DNA from: Sciurus carolinensis
Taxonomy: Eukaryota; Chordata; Mammalia; Rodentia; Sciuridae
Length of the DNA stretch: 64,000 bases
Reading direction: 5' to 3'
Assembly (NCBI RefSeq): GCF_902686445.1
Contig: NC_062214.1
Span: 93,848,738-93,912,737, forward strand
Shown here: positions 1-9,399 of the stretch, piece after piece
How positions within the stretch are numbered: position 1 is the first letter of the stretch
Layout: each line of letters begins with the position of its first letter
Translations under genes and position numbers: made by a program
The notes under the pieces: model-generated
Databases searched by the model: none
What the model saw: the letters and a program-made list of their open reading frames with translations, nothing else
Told to the model about the DNA's origin: nothing

Positions 1-67
1 AAATTATATTTTAATAAGGTGAAAAATGGAGACCTGAAGGATAAATCAAATACAATTTTTCTGGAAT

Positions 68-195
68 TGGGGTTGTAGCTCAATGGTAGAGCACTTGCCT
101 AGCATGTGTGAGGCACTGGGTTCGATTCTCAGCACCACATATAAATAAGTAAATAAAATAAAGGTCTATCAACAACTAACAAATATATTTTTAAA
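68..195 (+). mobile_element. ID-like tRNA-derived SINE
   Basis: A pol III A box (TAGCTCAATGG, 76-86) and B box (GGTTCGATTCT, 119-129) have tRNA-like spacing and are followed by an A-rich tail. The body matches the squirrel ID consensus (GTAGCTCAGTGGTAGAGC...CAGCACCAC). Confidence 0.9.
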
Positions 196-983
196 AAATA
201 CAATTTCTCTAGTTTACCACAGTAATATCAGAAACAGACATTAAAACAGTACCTGATGTGCTTTACTGTAGTTCTAGTTGAAAAGCTACTACTGTTAGAG
301 TAAAATAAACACTATCTAGTCATTTATATTACATGATGAATTGAGCAATGTTAACTCTGAACATATAAAGCATGTTTTCTTTCCTCTTAAATTTAACATG
401 GTGACAGGAAATAGTTTCTTACTGGTTTTTTGACAAGTGCTGAAATCTGGGAACTATAATTTTAATACATGCATTATTCATAAGAGGACAAAATTTTATT
501 TGATTTGAATTATCCAGTTAAATGGCAGCTTGACCTTGGGATAATAGAGAAAACAAGACAACAGAGCAAATATGATAATATCACTTATCTTGCTCTTATA
601 TGATTATTTAATGATAGGCAATAGTCAGACATGGATGGTTTAGCTACTCATGCCCTTGGTAGTGGGGAGACCTGCCACATGACATTTTTGGGTATCTTCC
701 AACTCTTGTAGTTACCTTTTTTATTCTTCCTTATTTATAATGGCTTTGCCACATTACTATATTTTAAGGAGTAAAGATGTTATAAATCAAATCATTGTTA
801 CATTTAGTTTATGAAAGTCAGTTTCATCATAGAACATGTACCTAATCTTTGGATTAATGGGTGAGTTGAGCTTTCTAAGACTTTTATTATACATATGCCT
901 TTACAATAAATTCAATAATGCATATGAATAGTTTCTCAATAATGAGCATCTTACTTGTATCATGACATTCTGAAAATTATTTT

Positions 984-1125
984 AGCCAGCCTCAGCAACT
1001 TAGCAAGGCCCTAAGCAACTTAGTGATACTCTGTCTTGAAACTGGAAATAAAATAGCTCAGTGGTAGAGTACTCCTGGGTTCAATCCTCAGTACCAAAAA
1101 AGTAAAAAATAAAAAAGTAAAAATT
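984..1125 (+). mobile_element. MEN (B1-dID) SINE, 5'-truncated
   Basis: It begins in the middle of the B1 half (AGCCAGCCTCAGCAACTTAG) and continues into the ID half (TAGCTCAGTGGTAGAGTACTC, B box GGTTCAATCCT), ending in an A-rich tail. The first part of B1 is missing. Confidence 0.85.
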
Positions 1126-1177
1126 ATATTTTAGTTAAGCATGTTGCCCAAACATCTTAAGGGTATGTATGTACTGT

Positions 1178-1263
1178 GTTTTTTTTTTTTTGTTTTTTTT
1201 GTTTTTTTTTTTTATTATAAAATTGTAGACAAATGGGATACATGTTGTTTCTCTGTCTGTACT
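1178..1263 (-). mobile_element. L1 3' end fragment
   Basis: A poly-T tract is followed by TACAAATGGGATACAT-like sequence that is the reverse complement of the L1 tail at 59700-59757 (ATGTATCCCATTTGT and flanks). Only the last ~85 bp of an L1 is present, a severe 5' truncation. Confidence 0.75.
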
Positions 1264-2039
1264 GTGTTTTTGTACAAATAAAAAAACTGTGTATACATCA
1301 CTACAGTCACTTAATAAATGTATACAGCAAGCTAAAGTGCATTAAAAATTAAATGGCTCTATCTAAGATTATTGTGCTATCATAGCCATTTGTTAGGTGA
1401 TTAAAGAAGGTAAATGAGATGCTATCTTATGTGGCATATGTTACAAAAATGATTTATGAAAAGAGCAGCAAGATACAATTGCCAATCATGAAAACCAGTG
1501 AAGATCTTTATCTTGTGCTTTTTCTGTAGAATAATGTGAATTATGAAATTCTGTGTTTTATTTTTTCAACATATTTGATCTTTTACTTGGAACCTTTTAG
1601 AAATGCCAGTATTAGCTTTCATATATTTTAGTTTCCTTGCAATCCTATCTAACATTCCATTATCAATATTTAGAGTAGTTTAATTATTCCAACATACAAA
1701 AATACTCCTCTCAAGAGTTAATTTAATATGTAGCAAGTGTTTCTTAAATGTACAAATGGCAACATTGTTTTCAAACAGGATAATTACAACCATGTACAGT
1801 ATGTTTCTTCATTAGTAGTAATTAAATAATTTACTAAATTGTGCAATAATTCATAATGACACATGCTAACCCTGCTCAATTATAGAAGCTAGTGATAAAA
1901 GAATTTCTTGCACAGATGCCTAGATGTTATTAGAGTGGTATTTTTTTATTCCTGAAGAAGTTAACTTGCCATTTAAAAAATACTGGTTAGTGCTGAATTC
2001 AAAGAAAAATTATAAAAATTTTTGAAAGCCATAGCATAA

Positions 2040-2200
2040 TGGTGGAATGTGTATCAGGTTTTTCTTAGGATCCCACCAGTTGCTAACCTTATGATCTTAG
2101 ACAAGTCCCTTAATTTCTCTGTGCCCTCTTTACCTCATCTATAACATAGGAGAATATTGTTGGATGAATGAAATCTTTAAAAGAACATGAAATAAATGTG
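2040..2200 (+). repeat. MIR
   Basis: It follows the MIR pattern: ...GACAAGTCCCTTAATTTCTCTGTGCC..CTCATCTATAACAT... and a degraded right end. An ancient mammalian SINE. Confidence 0.65.
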
Positions 2201-2749
2201 TGCCACAAAGCGAGTCCCAAGAGATGGTTAACCAGTAGGAGAGGGAGTAGCAACAGTATTGAATAATGATTGGAAACCTATTTTGATTTCAGAAAATTAC
2301 CTGTGGGGACATAAGGTTTAACTAGATACTACAAATCAAATGTGAATTATGGAGTTTCTGAATAGAGTGCTTAATTTACCTTCATCCCACAGAATGTAGG
2401 AATAGTTTTTCATTTAAAAGAGTGGCGATTATTTTTTAATGTGAATCTAACATATTTAGAGGACTTTAACATTTTTATTAAAGGGAAAATACATAGTCAA
2501 GTCTATTCTTGTTTCAGTGCTCAAAACACACTGGCACTATGCAGGACTGGACATAAATAATAGATGGACTTCTGAGAGAAGAGAAAAGACTTCTGATCAG
2601 ATGCTGTCAGCCTAGATGAATCCCATCCTATAAGCTGCAGCTTGAATGTGAGCATCAAAACCACTATTGACATGTGGCACAACTGTCTGAAATGTCAATA
2701 GTTATAAAATGAGTATTTCATAATGCAGAATAATTGATTACTCTGCTTG

Positions 2750-3200
2750 ACTGAACAGGAACATATTTTCTCTGTGAAAGCGAAATAATGCCAGCGTTTG
2801 CTCCTGGAATGCTCCTAGCTGCGAGACTTGGATTTCCCAGCGAAGCCCACATTACTCTGCAGTCTTGATCATGCATGACAAAAATAGGGAAAACCATCTG
2901 TAACTGCTTATCTTTTCTCCATTATTTGAAAATATATTTTAAGATAGTTCTTTAAAAAATAAAATATGGCCTATATACGAAGCATCTATATTAATAGAAC
3001 TGTCTCAGATAATTTTCAGAACTGAAATGGATGAGATACAAAATCAAATAACATTCAATTTATCTTGTTCATCCTAAAATGCTCTGCTTAGCTTTTCGCT
3101 CTGATGAAATAACACCCGTTTCCAGTTTTATTCTTCCTCAGTGTGCTGTGATGTGGAACTCTTTTGCTCTATGTGTTTTATTAAGTGTAATTTAACTTTA
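2750..3200. promoter_or_regulatory. Candidate conserved non-coding block (upstream)
   Basis: Non-repetitive sequence with CpGs kept at several points (near 2780, 2795, 2821, 2840, 3096 and 3116) inside AT-rich DNA. No exon signals are seen. The call as a regulatory element is inference only. Confidence 0.25.
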
Positions 3201-3514
3201 TGACTATCAAACCAACTATTAATCCTTACAATAGACTATGAAATAGGCAAGCTGCAAAAAGATTTATTTTCTCGAGCACAATTCCCTTTTTCTGCTCTCA
3301 GTTATATTTTTTTTCAAAAGTCCTTCTCTGAATATGTATAGTTTGAGGTTCTCTGTACTGGGCACTATGAGGGAAGGCAGGAGAAAAGACTACAATCTAC
3401 ATTTAAGGCTTTCTCCCCTTTTGGTGTTATATTTTATGATACTGTGAACCTCCTCACTACTAGTTCTCCGTAAATGAAGAATGACATTTTTGTCTCTTTC
3501 TTTTACCTGTGTTC

Positions 3515-3990
3515 TGTGCTCCTTCCAAAAATCACTTCACTCCTGTTTTTACTCTCCTAGATTTGATTTGGCCTTTAAGATCTATCCCAGGTGCTACCTC
3601 CTCCATGAAATCCTTCTCATAAAGCTTGAGATTAACCCTGCACAGAGTAACCTAACTTATTCTTATTATGTAGCACTTTATTTCTGGAACACTTAGAATT
3701 TATGCCTCACATTCTGTCTTATGTTATAAGCACTGCATTCGTTTTCCTGCTAGATTGTAAGCTCCTTGAAGGACAGACAAATGTCTTGCTTTTTTTCTTC
3801 CTTCTTTCTGTCCTAGCACAGTGTCATGCACACAGAAGATGTTTAGTCATTGCTTATTGGATAAGAGCTTGCTCTCTTATAGGAAGAGAGGTAAAAAGAA
3901 CCTGCCAGGTCACAAGTCCTCTTGGGCCTACAGGTAACTTAATCCTTTTTCCTCTTTGGATCTCCAATACTTAGCAGGTGTTTAATAAAT
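3515..3990 (+). repeat. L2 LINE 3' end
   Basis: Diverged but recognisable L2 3' UTR. It has CTACCTCCTCCATGAAATCC, then AGATTGTAAGCTCCTTGAAG, then CTAGCACAGTGTCATGCACA and the terminal AATAAATATTTGTTT. The two small open frames here (3481-3974) are chance frames in this repeat. Confidence 0.8.
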
Positions 3991-4059
3991 ATTTGTTTTA
4001 CACACACACTACAGTTTGCAAATCATAGAAAGCTTAGCAAAATTACATACTGATAGTCA

Positions 4060-4125
4060 TTCCAACAAATCTTTATTAAGGGTCAGTATTTCATGCCTGG
4101 CACAGACTCTGTGTGTATAACAATG
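4060..4125 (-). repeat. L2 3' terminus
   Basis: CAACAAATCTTTATTAAGGG...ATGCCTGGCACAGACTCTGTG is the reverse of the L2 end. Confidence 0.45.
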
Positions 4126-4195
4126 TAGAGGTGGTTTGGGGTTGGTAGAAGCAGTTCCTGTTGTAAGTCCTACTAAGAGAAATGGCTCTGGGCTT

Positions 4196-4350
4196 TCTGT
4201 ATATTGTCTAATTTAATCCACCTAGTGGCCCTCCAACACTCTCCTCTCCTTATTTCACATGTGATGAAACAAAGGTTTGCTCAAGTTCGCTCAGCCAGTG
4301 AGTAGGATGAAGGCTGGTCTTGAGCCCGACTTTGTCCAACCAAAACTCAT
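4196..4350 (-). repeat. MIR
   Basis: It shows the antisense MIR core: TTATTTCACATGTGATGAAA, then TTGCTCAAGTTCGCTCAGCC, then CTGGTCTTGAGCC. Confidence 0.75.
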
Positions 4351-4479
4351 TCTGCTATAGCATAAAGTTCAATAAAATAAAGAAGACTCCTTGGAGAAGT
4401 GAATAGAGATGGCATAGCAGAGAGAAAGGAATGACAGTGTTCTTGAAAGCAGATGTGGGATGTCTGGGTACAAGAGCCC

Positions 4480-4620
4480 TTTGAAGCCTGTTCTCATGCC
4501 CTCATTCTACAGGTGAGGGGCCTGGTCTCCTGAGATGTGAAATGACTGCTCAAGGCAAAATAGAAAGCTAAGGATGAGAATGAAGCTAGATCCAGGATTC
4601 CAGATTCTGAGTGCATATGT
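4480..4620 (-). repeat. MIR
   Basis: Antisense MIR core: CATTCTACAGGTGAGGGGCC...CTGCTCAAGGCAAAATAGAA...AGATCCAGGATTCCAGATTC. Confidence 0.6.
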
Positions 4621-5139
4621 ATTTCCTGTATTCCCTTAATTTAAAAATATCTGTTGCTTCCTGTTCCACTGCCATCTCTCATATACTCCACGGGAACTTG
4701 ACAGAATGGAGGGTGCTCTTGCCTCTGGTTCATATCTCTTTGTTTGCTGCTTTGGCAGGTGTGTGTGTAGTGAGGCACCTGCTACCTACCTGTTCTTTGG
4801 AGCTTGCTTAGCTCTGTATGCCTTGTGAACTCTACCCTTTTCCTCATTGAGATGGTTACAAAACATGCACCACTTCTCTGAATTTCCTAATAGGTGAATG
4901 AAATACTTGGTTTCAGACATCCCAGAATCCCTGCACCACAGTCTCCCTCCTGCCAAATCTTTCACCTCCAACATTCCATTACATTAATAGTCACACTAAT
5001 TATTTGCAGCAATCTATCAATTGAATGGCAATATGCTTGTGCAAACATTTTTCCAATGGGCAACACAACACTGTGCTCCTTTAGGAGTGTTCACTTACTC
5101 TGGGAATTGACTTCTATTGGGTTTTGAGAGCAAAGATCA

Positions 5140-5235
5140 ATTGGATAGTGAGCGTCTCAAGAAAACTACCGTCTAGTTCTTGCTTGACTCTCCAACACAG
5201 TGCAGATACATAATAGGCACTCTTATAGTGTGGTT
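5140..5235 (+). repeat. L2 3' end, short
   Basis: The ACTCTCCAACACAGTGCAGA...ATAATAGGCACTCTTATAG block resembles the last part of L2. Confidence 0.45.
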
Positions 5236-8200
5236 GCTGGTTGCTTATGAGAAATGTGTGCATGTGAGTAAGCATGTATAAATCAAAGATGTCTGGCTAC
5301 CAAAATAGTTTATTTCAACATATTTCATGGACTATGCATATGCATACATGCATACAAATTTAAATCTACATCTATATCTATTTTAAAATCATGAAAAAGA
5401 CAATCTATATTCATAGGATTATCCCTCCCCCTTAACACTCATAAATAAGAAGTTTCCCTTTCTTACTGGACACTGGCTGCTTTTGGACTCAAAACTAAGC
5501 AAAACTATGATCAATGTAGTTATGTTTGTGCTTTCTTTGTAGTCTCCTGAATAATTTTGCTAGAATGCTTGCATATGACCCCATTTGGTCTATAAGAAAC
5601 CTCATCCCCTGCCTCTATTTTGGACAGAATGGTTCAACTCCTAAAGATCACAGTGTGGGATGGCCAAGGATTCAGCTGAATCAAGTTGCCTAGGACCACA
5701 TTAACCTTCCACTGATCCCTTTCTTGTTCAGTTAGAAAGAAATTAATTGAATTAGCAAGCTGCCACACACTGGAGAGAGAGACACAGGGCTTGGATGAGA
5801 CAGAACCAAAATGCTTTCTTTCACATGCATTTAAAACTTTAAAACCATCTTCATCCTAGGAGCTACTTGTAGACTTGGGATAAAGACGTTTTTCCCCAGT
5901 AGCATTGTATGTGTAATTCAGAGTGGTATATTATGAGATCAGACCCTTTTTGGTGAAAAACCAAATATATTACCATAAAGTCAAGTATTATTTCTTCTGA
6001 AAGTGGGAAGATTAGCACCAATTTACTAATGATACTTGATACTACAGTCTAGACACCTGCAAAAGTGCACCAGATTTCTGCCCCACCCCAGTAGGCATTT
6101 TGGAACAGGCTGGCTTCAGAAGTATCTCTCTATGTCCTTGCTAAGTGCCAGATCTAGTATGAAATCCAGCACACAGGGACACCATGTGGGGCTGCCACCA
6201 TCTCTGGGGGACTTATGAAAATTACATGTGTTTATAAGTATCCTGTGTGCCTTCTCTTCCTGAGAAAAAGCCAACCAAAACATTTGAGTTGGGAATTAAT
6301 ATATAACACACCCCCATTCATGGTAAAGAATTCCCATCCTGTTTCGTTATCATGTGAGCAATACTATTTGTTTTCCTTTTTCAGTACACTTGGTAAAAAG
6401 AAAAAGATGGAAAGAATATACTGCTTAGCATTGTTTTCCCCCATAGTAGTACTTGAAGCCTTTACTAAAATCCAGTCGTTATTCCTACATACTTGTCTTA
6501 CTTAATATTCTATCATATTTCATATTATTGTATGAGTACGGGTTTACTGAAATGTATCATTTATGGCTCTAATTCAGTGTTATTGAAAGTAGATATGGAT
6601 CCTTTCATTCCTAGCTGATTTGTTTGGCTGGAAACTTATAATTTCAAAGAAAATTTATATTTCAAGTGTTTTTTTTTTTTTAAACAGCCTCTTATTTTTA
6701 CTTTAAAAGTTTCATGAAAGTATGTGTTAATATAAAGAACAGTAATATACCCTGGGTTAAAAGCTGAAGACATTTAATAGAGGCATGAATTACAAATAGC
6801 ATCTAGTCACACAGGAAGGTTAGGACTTAATATCTGAAATTCTGTTACTCATTAGTTGTAGGATGAGAATGAAATATATTTCTAAAAGGGCAAGGTCAGT
6901 ATTACATTATCCTGGAAATGTCTTTGTTGAATAAATGTGTAAATATTTCAAATAAGTATTATGAGATTACATTTCTATTGGGGACATTTCTATAGGAAAA
7001 ATAATTCTACTACTTGTAATTGCAGGAGCATATGTCACATTACATGTCACTCCCCATTACCGATTTCATTTGAAATGGTCTGGAAATAAATACTGATTAC
7101 TAGTGATGTAAGACTATTTACCTTGGAGTCAGATGTCTGACAGCCAGGCTAGAGCTAATGGATTTGGTTATTTTCAAAGCATTATTTTCTAAAGCAGGAT
7201 ACTATTTTAAAGAAACAATGTAAATTCTCAGAGTTGTATATCCAAATTCATTTACATCAAGTATGGAAGAACATAACTAGGAACATGCAATCTCCGATGT
7301 TTTTTCATCCTTTAACAATATAAGAGAAAGGAAATTGTATCCAGGACCTACCAACGGGATAGCTTGTTCTTATTCTTCTTTTAGTTGTTAGTGCAAAGAA
7401 AATCAAGAACCAAATTTGAATGATGGTGTCCATGTAACAGGGGTGTTGCCTCACTGGGAGACATAGTTGCATCATGGGAACATGGTGTGATTCAATTTCA
7501 TAATTGTAAACATTACAGTGGGTATGGTTAATTCATTTGAAACTCTTGTCCACTTCGCTATGGCTGGACAGCTGAGTTGACATGGGTAGGTCTTGGCTTC
7601 ACACTTTTCATAATTTCATATTTTTGTGGTTTTATTTGGAAAGTATTCTGAAGGGGAAAATGTACTGAGATGGATTTATCTGAGATGAAACTTTTATTTT
7701 ATTTTTTATAAAGCCACAGTCGGATTGAAAGACAATGGACTTTTCTGGCTTTCTAAATCAGAGCACTATGTAAATGCTTGGAAAACTTAATTTTGCTTAT
7801 TTTGTCTTGAAAAGGGGTTGAGGGTGGGAAGTGTGTGAATATTTGTTTTCTACAGTGCTGATTATCTGCATGTGTTTTAAATTGTGGCCCACTCTGGCAA
7901 GGGCAATTCAGTTATACTGAAAAAAATATGGCCATCTAATATTTAAAAATAGCAATAGTCATCTAATATTTCAAGTTGTAAATGGACAAACCAACAAAAA
8001 AGAAAGCAGAAATGAAATTTTTTTGAAGGAACAGAAGTACAGTAAACTCTACTGTTGAGACTTTTTTTCTGTTATGTTCAATACTATAGACACACTTGCC
8101 AAAGTTTTAAATAATGCAGATTCTAGGTTAAATAGCATCTGAAATTCATGGTAAAGAGATTCATCTGTATAATAATAATGTCATAATTTATGTTTCCATA

Positions 8201-8437
8201 AGCCTAGCAAAAAAGGACTAAGCTTCATTCAAAGTTTGGAGGAAATTAAGTCTTACAAGTTAAAATTCACAAAGTTGACCTTTAGAAACTTTTTTTTTTC
8301 CCTGTCCAAAATACAATGTCTCATCTTTAGGGACGAAAACTAGAGCCCTTTCCACTTGTAGATGGCTTCCCTGGAGAGAGTGCTGGATATGACAAGCCTG
8401 AGAATTTAGTGGCTCAAATCAACCGGCAACTGGAGCT

Positions 8438-8448
8438 CATTTAGGTCA
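8438..8448 (+). promoter_or_regulatory. RORE-like site upstream of RORA4
   Basis: CATTTAGGTCA matches the ROR response element (W-A-W-N-T-R-GGTCA) at 10 of 11 positions; the first W is C. It lies about 850 bp upstream of the RORA4 ATG at the edge of the CpG island. It could be bound by ROR or REV-ERB proteins. This is a motif match only. Confidence 0.35.
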
Positions 8449-9015
8449 TTCACATACAATTTTCTGCTCTTCTTCCAGGTATTGGTGGTCCTGAACGCGG
8501 GACTGAGGGCGGGGGAAAACCAGGACCCTAGATGTTGGTGTAACGAGGTTTACCAAGGGTTGGGAGGGTGGAGGTCCCCCGTCCAGGCAAGGCTTTTCCT
8601 GAAAGACTTACGAAGAGCTCACTCTCCTCTCCTCTAATAGGTCCCCAGTGGCTGCGTTTTCCACCTGCGTAGTGGAGGGGTACCTTTCGAACAGAACTGG
8701 GGCACTTTGCAAAAATAAGGGGAACTGCAGCCCCCCAGACCATACCCCTCTTTTCTTCCCCAAGTCTGGAATATTTATCACCGGCTAGGGCTCAGGGAAG
8801 GGAAGAAGAGAGTGGCGTCGGGTTGTGCGTCTCTAGCCCCACGGAGTTGGTGGAGAAAGTGGCCAGACGCGCGTTCCTCTAGGCGCTAAGCACAGAAAGC
8901 GCCCGGGCGGCCGCAGGTTACCTAGCAGGCAAAGATTAGGCTGGGGGCTTGAGCACCCGAAGGCCGCGCAGAGCCGGGGTGGGCCAGCCAAGCCGCCGCA
9001 GCTCACCTGCCCGCG

Positions 9016-9030
9016 GGGGCGGGGCGGGGC
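9016..9030 (+). promoter_or_regulatory. Tandem Sp1-type GC boxes
   Basis: Overlapping GGGGCGGGGC units lie about 260 bp upstream of the RORA4 ATG. They fit Sp1/Sp3-driven, TATA-less initiation. Confidence 0.6.
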
Positions 9031-9050
9031 GCGGCGCTGGGGCGCGCCTG

Positions 9051-9075
9051 CCTCCCGCCTCCCGCCTCCCGCCCC
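9051..9075 (-). repeat. CCTCCCG tandem repeat, G-quadruplex-prone on minus strand
   Basis: Three or more copies of CCTCCCG end in CCCC. On the minus strand this gives four G-runs with short loops. It lies just upstream of the leader of RORA4. Confidence 0.6.
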
Positions 9076-9119
9076 GGGAGGAAGCGGAGGGGCGCGGTGT
9101 AAACAGAGCGGCGGCCGTG

Positions 9120-9320
9120 ATGTCAGCCGGTCACATGGAGCCTCTTATGGCTCGGGATGGCTCTCGGCGGGCGGGCAGCTGCGGCAGCTGCTGCTGTGGC
9201 TCGGGCGGCTGCGGCGCGGCGGCGGCAGAGGGGGCTCCGGGGTCGGACAATCCGCTCTCCCTGCGCTCTCCGCACCGCGGCTTAAATGATGTATTTTGTG
9301 ATCGCAGCGATGAAAGGTGA
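9120..9320 (+). CDS. Overlapping upstream ORF in the RORA4 leader
   Basis: This frame opens with ATG at 9120 (G at -3) and has further in-frame ATGs at 9135 and 9147. It runs through the RORA4 start in a different frame and is Ser/Gly/Cys/Ala-rich. In unspliced DNA it stops at a TGA formed by the donor (9318-9320). In spliced mRNA it would instead read a few codons into exon 2. If the isoleucine codon in the following AQIE is ATT, the shifted frame gives a TGA there. It is an overlapping, probably inhibitory uORF if transcribed; coding function is unproven. Confidence 0.35.
   Translation: MSAGHMEPLMARDGSRRAGSCGSCCCGSGGCGAAAAEGAPGSDNPLSLRSPHRGLNDVFCDRSDER
9157..9285 (+). CDS. Upstream ORF ending exactly at the RORA4 start codon
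   Basis: ATG at 9157 has G at -3 and G at +4 (strong Kozak). The frame is 42 codons, rich in Ala and Arg, and its TAA at 9283-9285 is directly followed by the RORA4 ATG at 9286. Whether it is in the mRNA depends on the transcription start, which I cannot place. If included, ribosomes using it would terminate on top of the main start, which usually lowers translation of the main frame or pushes initiation to the next ATGs at 9289 or 9310. The peptide itself resembles no known family. Translation is not proven. Confidence 0.5.
   Translation: MALGGRAAAAAAAVARAAAARRRQRGLRGRTIRSPCALRTAA
9286..9316 (+). CDS. RORA: RORA isoform 4 (RORalpha4) first coding exon, partial
   Basis: The frame reads MMYFVIAAMK and ends one base into the next codon (phase 1) at a consensus donor, AAAG|GTGAGC. 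This is the known unique N-terminus of RORalpha4, an orphan nuclear receptor that binds RORE sites (AT-rich 5' extension plus AGGTCA). It acts in the nucleus to activate clock genes such as Bmal1 and has roles in cerebellar, lymphoid and metabolic gene control. The DNA- and ligand-binding domains are encoded by downstream exons outside this window. An in-frame TAA at 9283-9285 makes 9286 the first possible start. It has a poor Kozak context (T at -3, A at +4). The second ATG at 9289 (A at -3) and the one at 9310 (G at -3) are better, so initiation may be mixed. The exon sits in a CpG island, as expected for an alternative promoter. The gene call rests on the ten-residue match plus phase, donor and promoter context. 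Confidence 0.9.
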
Positions 9321-9322
9321 GC
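9317..9322 (+). other. RORA: RORA4 exon 1 splice donor
   Basis: GTGAGC follows AAAG, a near-consensus 5' splice site. It splits the codon after its first base, matching the known junction between MMYFVIAAMK and AQIE in RORalpha4. If translation ran past it, the frame would stay open to 9663 as GC-rich noise, which supports splicing here. Confidence 0.88.
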
Positions 9323-9358
9323 CCGGGCGCCCCGCCGGGGCCGGGTGGGCTGGCTGCT

Positions 9359-9399
9359 CGGGGGGGCGGGGAGGAGGGCGCGCAGGGGGAGGGGTGGGC
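9359..9399 (+). repeat. G-run cluster just inside RORA4 intron 1
   Basis: At least six runs of three or more G, separated by 1-6 nt, start about 43 nt after the splice donor. They lie on the transcribed RNA's own strand, so the nascent RNA could form a G-quadruplex or an R-loop. Confidence 0.6.

Larger units (their letters stand above)
1..8437. other. Upstream flank; intron of longer RORA isoforms
   Basis: AT-rich DNA with no supported exon. RORalpha1-3 are known to start several hundred kb upstream in mammals, so this flank is expected to be transcribed as their intron (from knowledge of the locus, not from this sequence). It holds SINEs, an L1 tail, L2 and MIR copies and one CpG-retaining block. 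In 196-983, 1264-2040 and 5236-8437 I see nothing recognisable beyond short A/T tracts. Confidence 0.6.

Noticed and set aside
68..140. Functional tRNA gene
   Set aside because: A and B boxes are present, but the body cannot form a full cloverleaf and continues into a SINE tail; it is an ID element.
3481..3974. Two adjacent small frames at 3.5-4.0 kb as a gene
   Set aside because: They lie within an L2 LINE 3' end and are not related to any protein.
8949..9320. 123-codon frame upstream of RORA4 as a protein gene
   Set aside because: It begins in promoter sequence and is a composition effect; only its 3' part matters, as a possible uORF.
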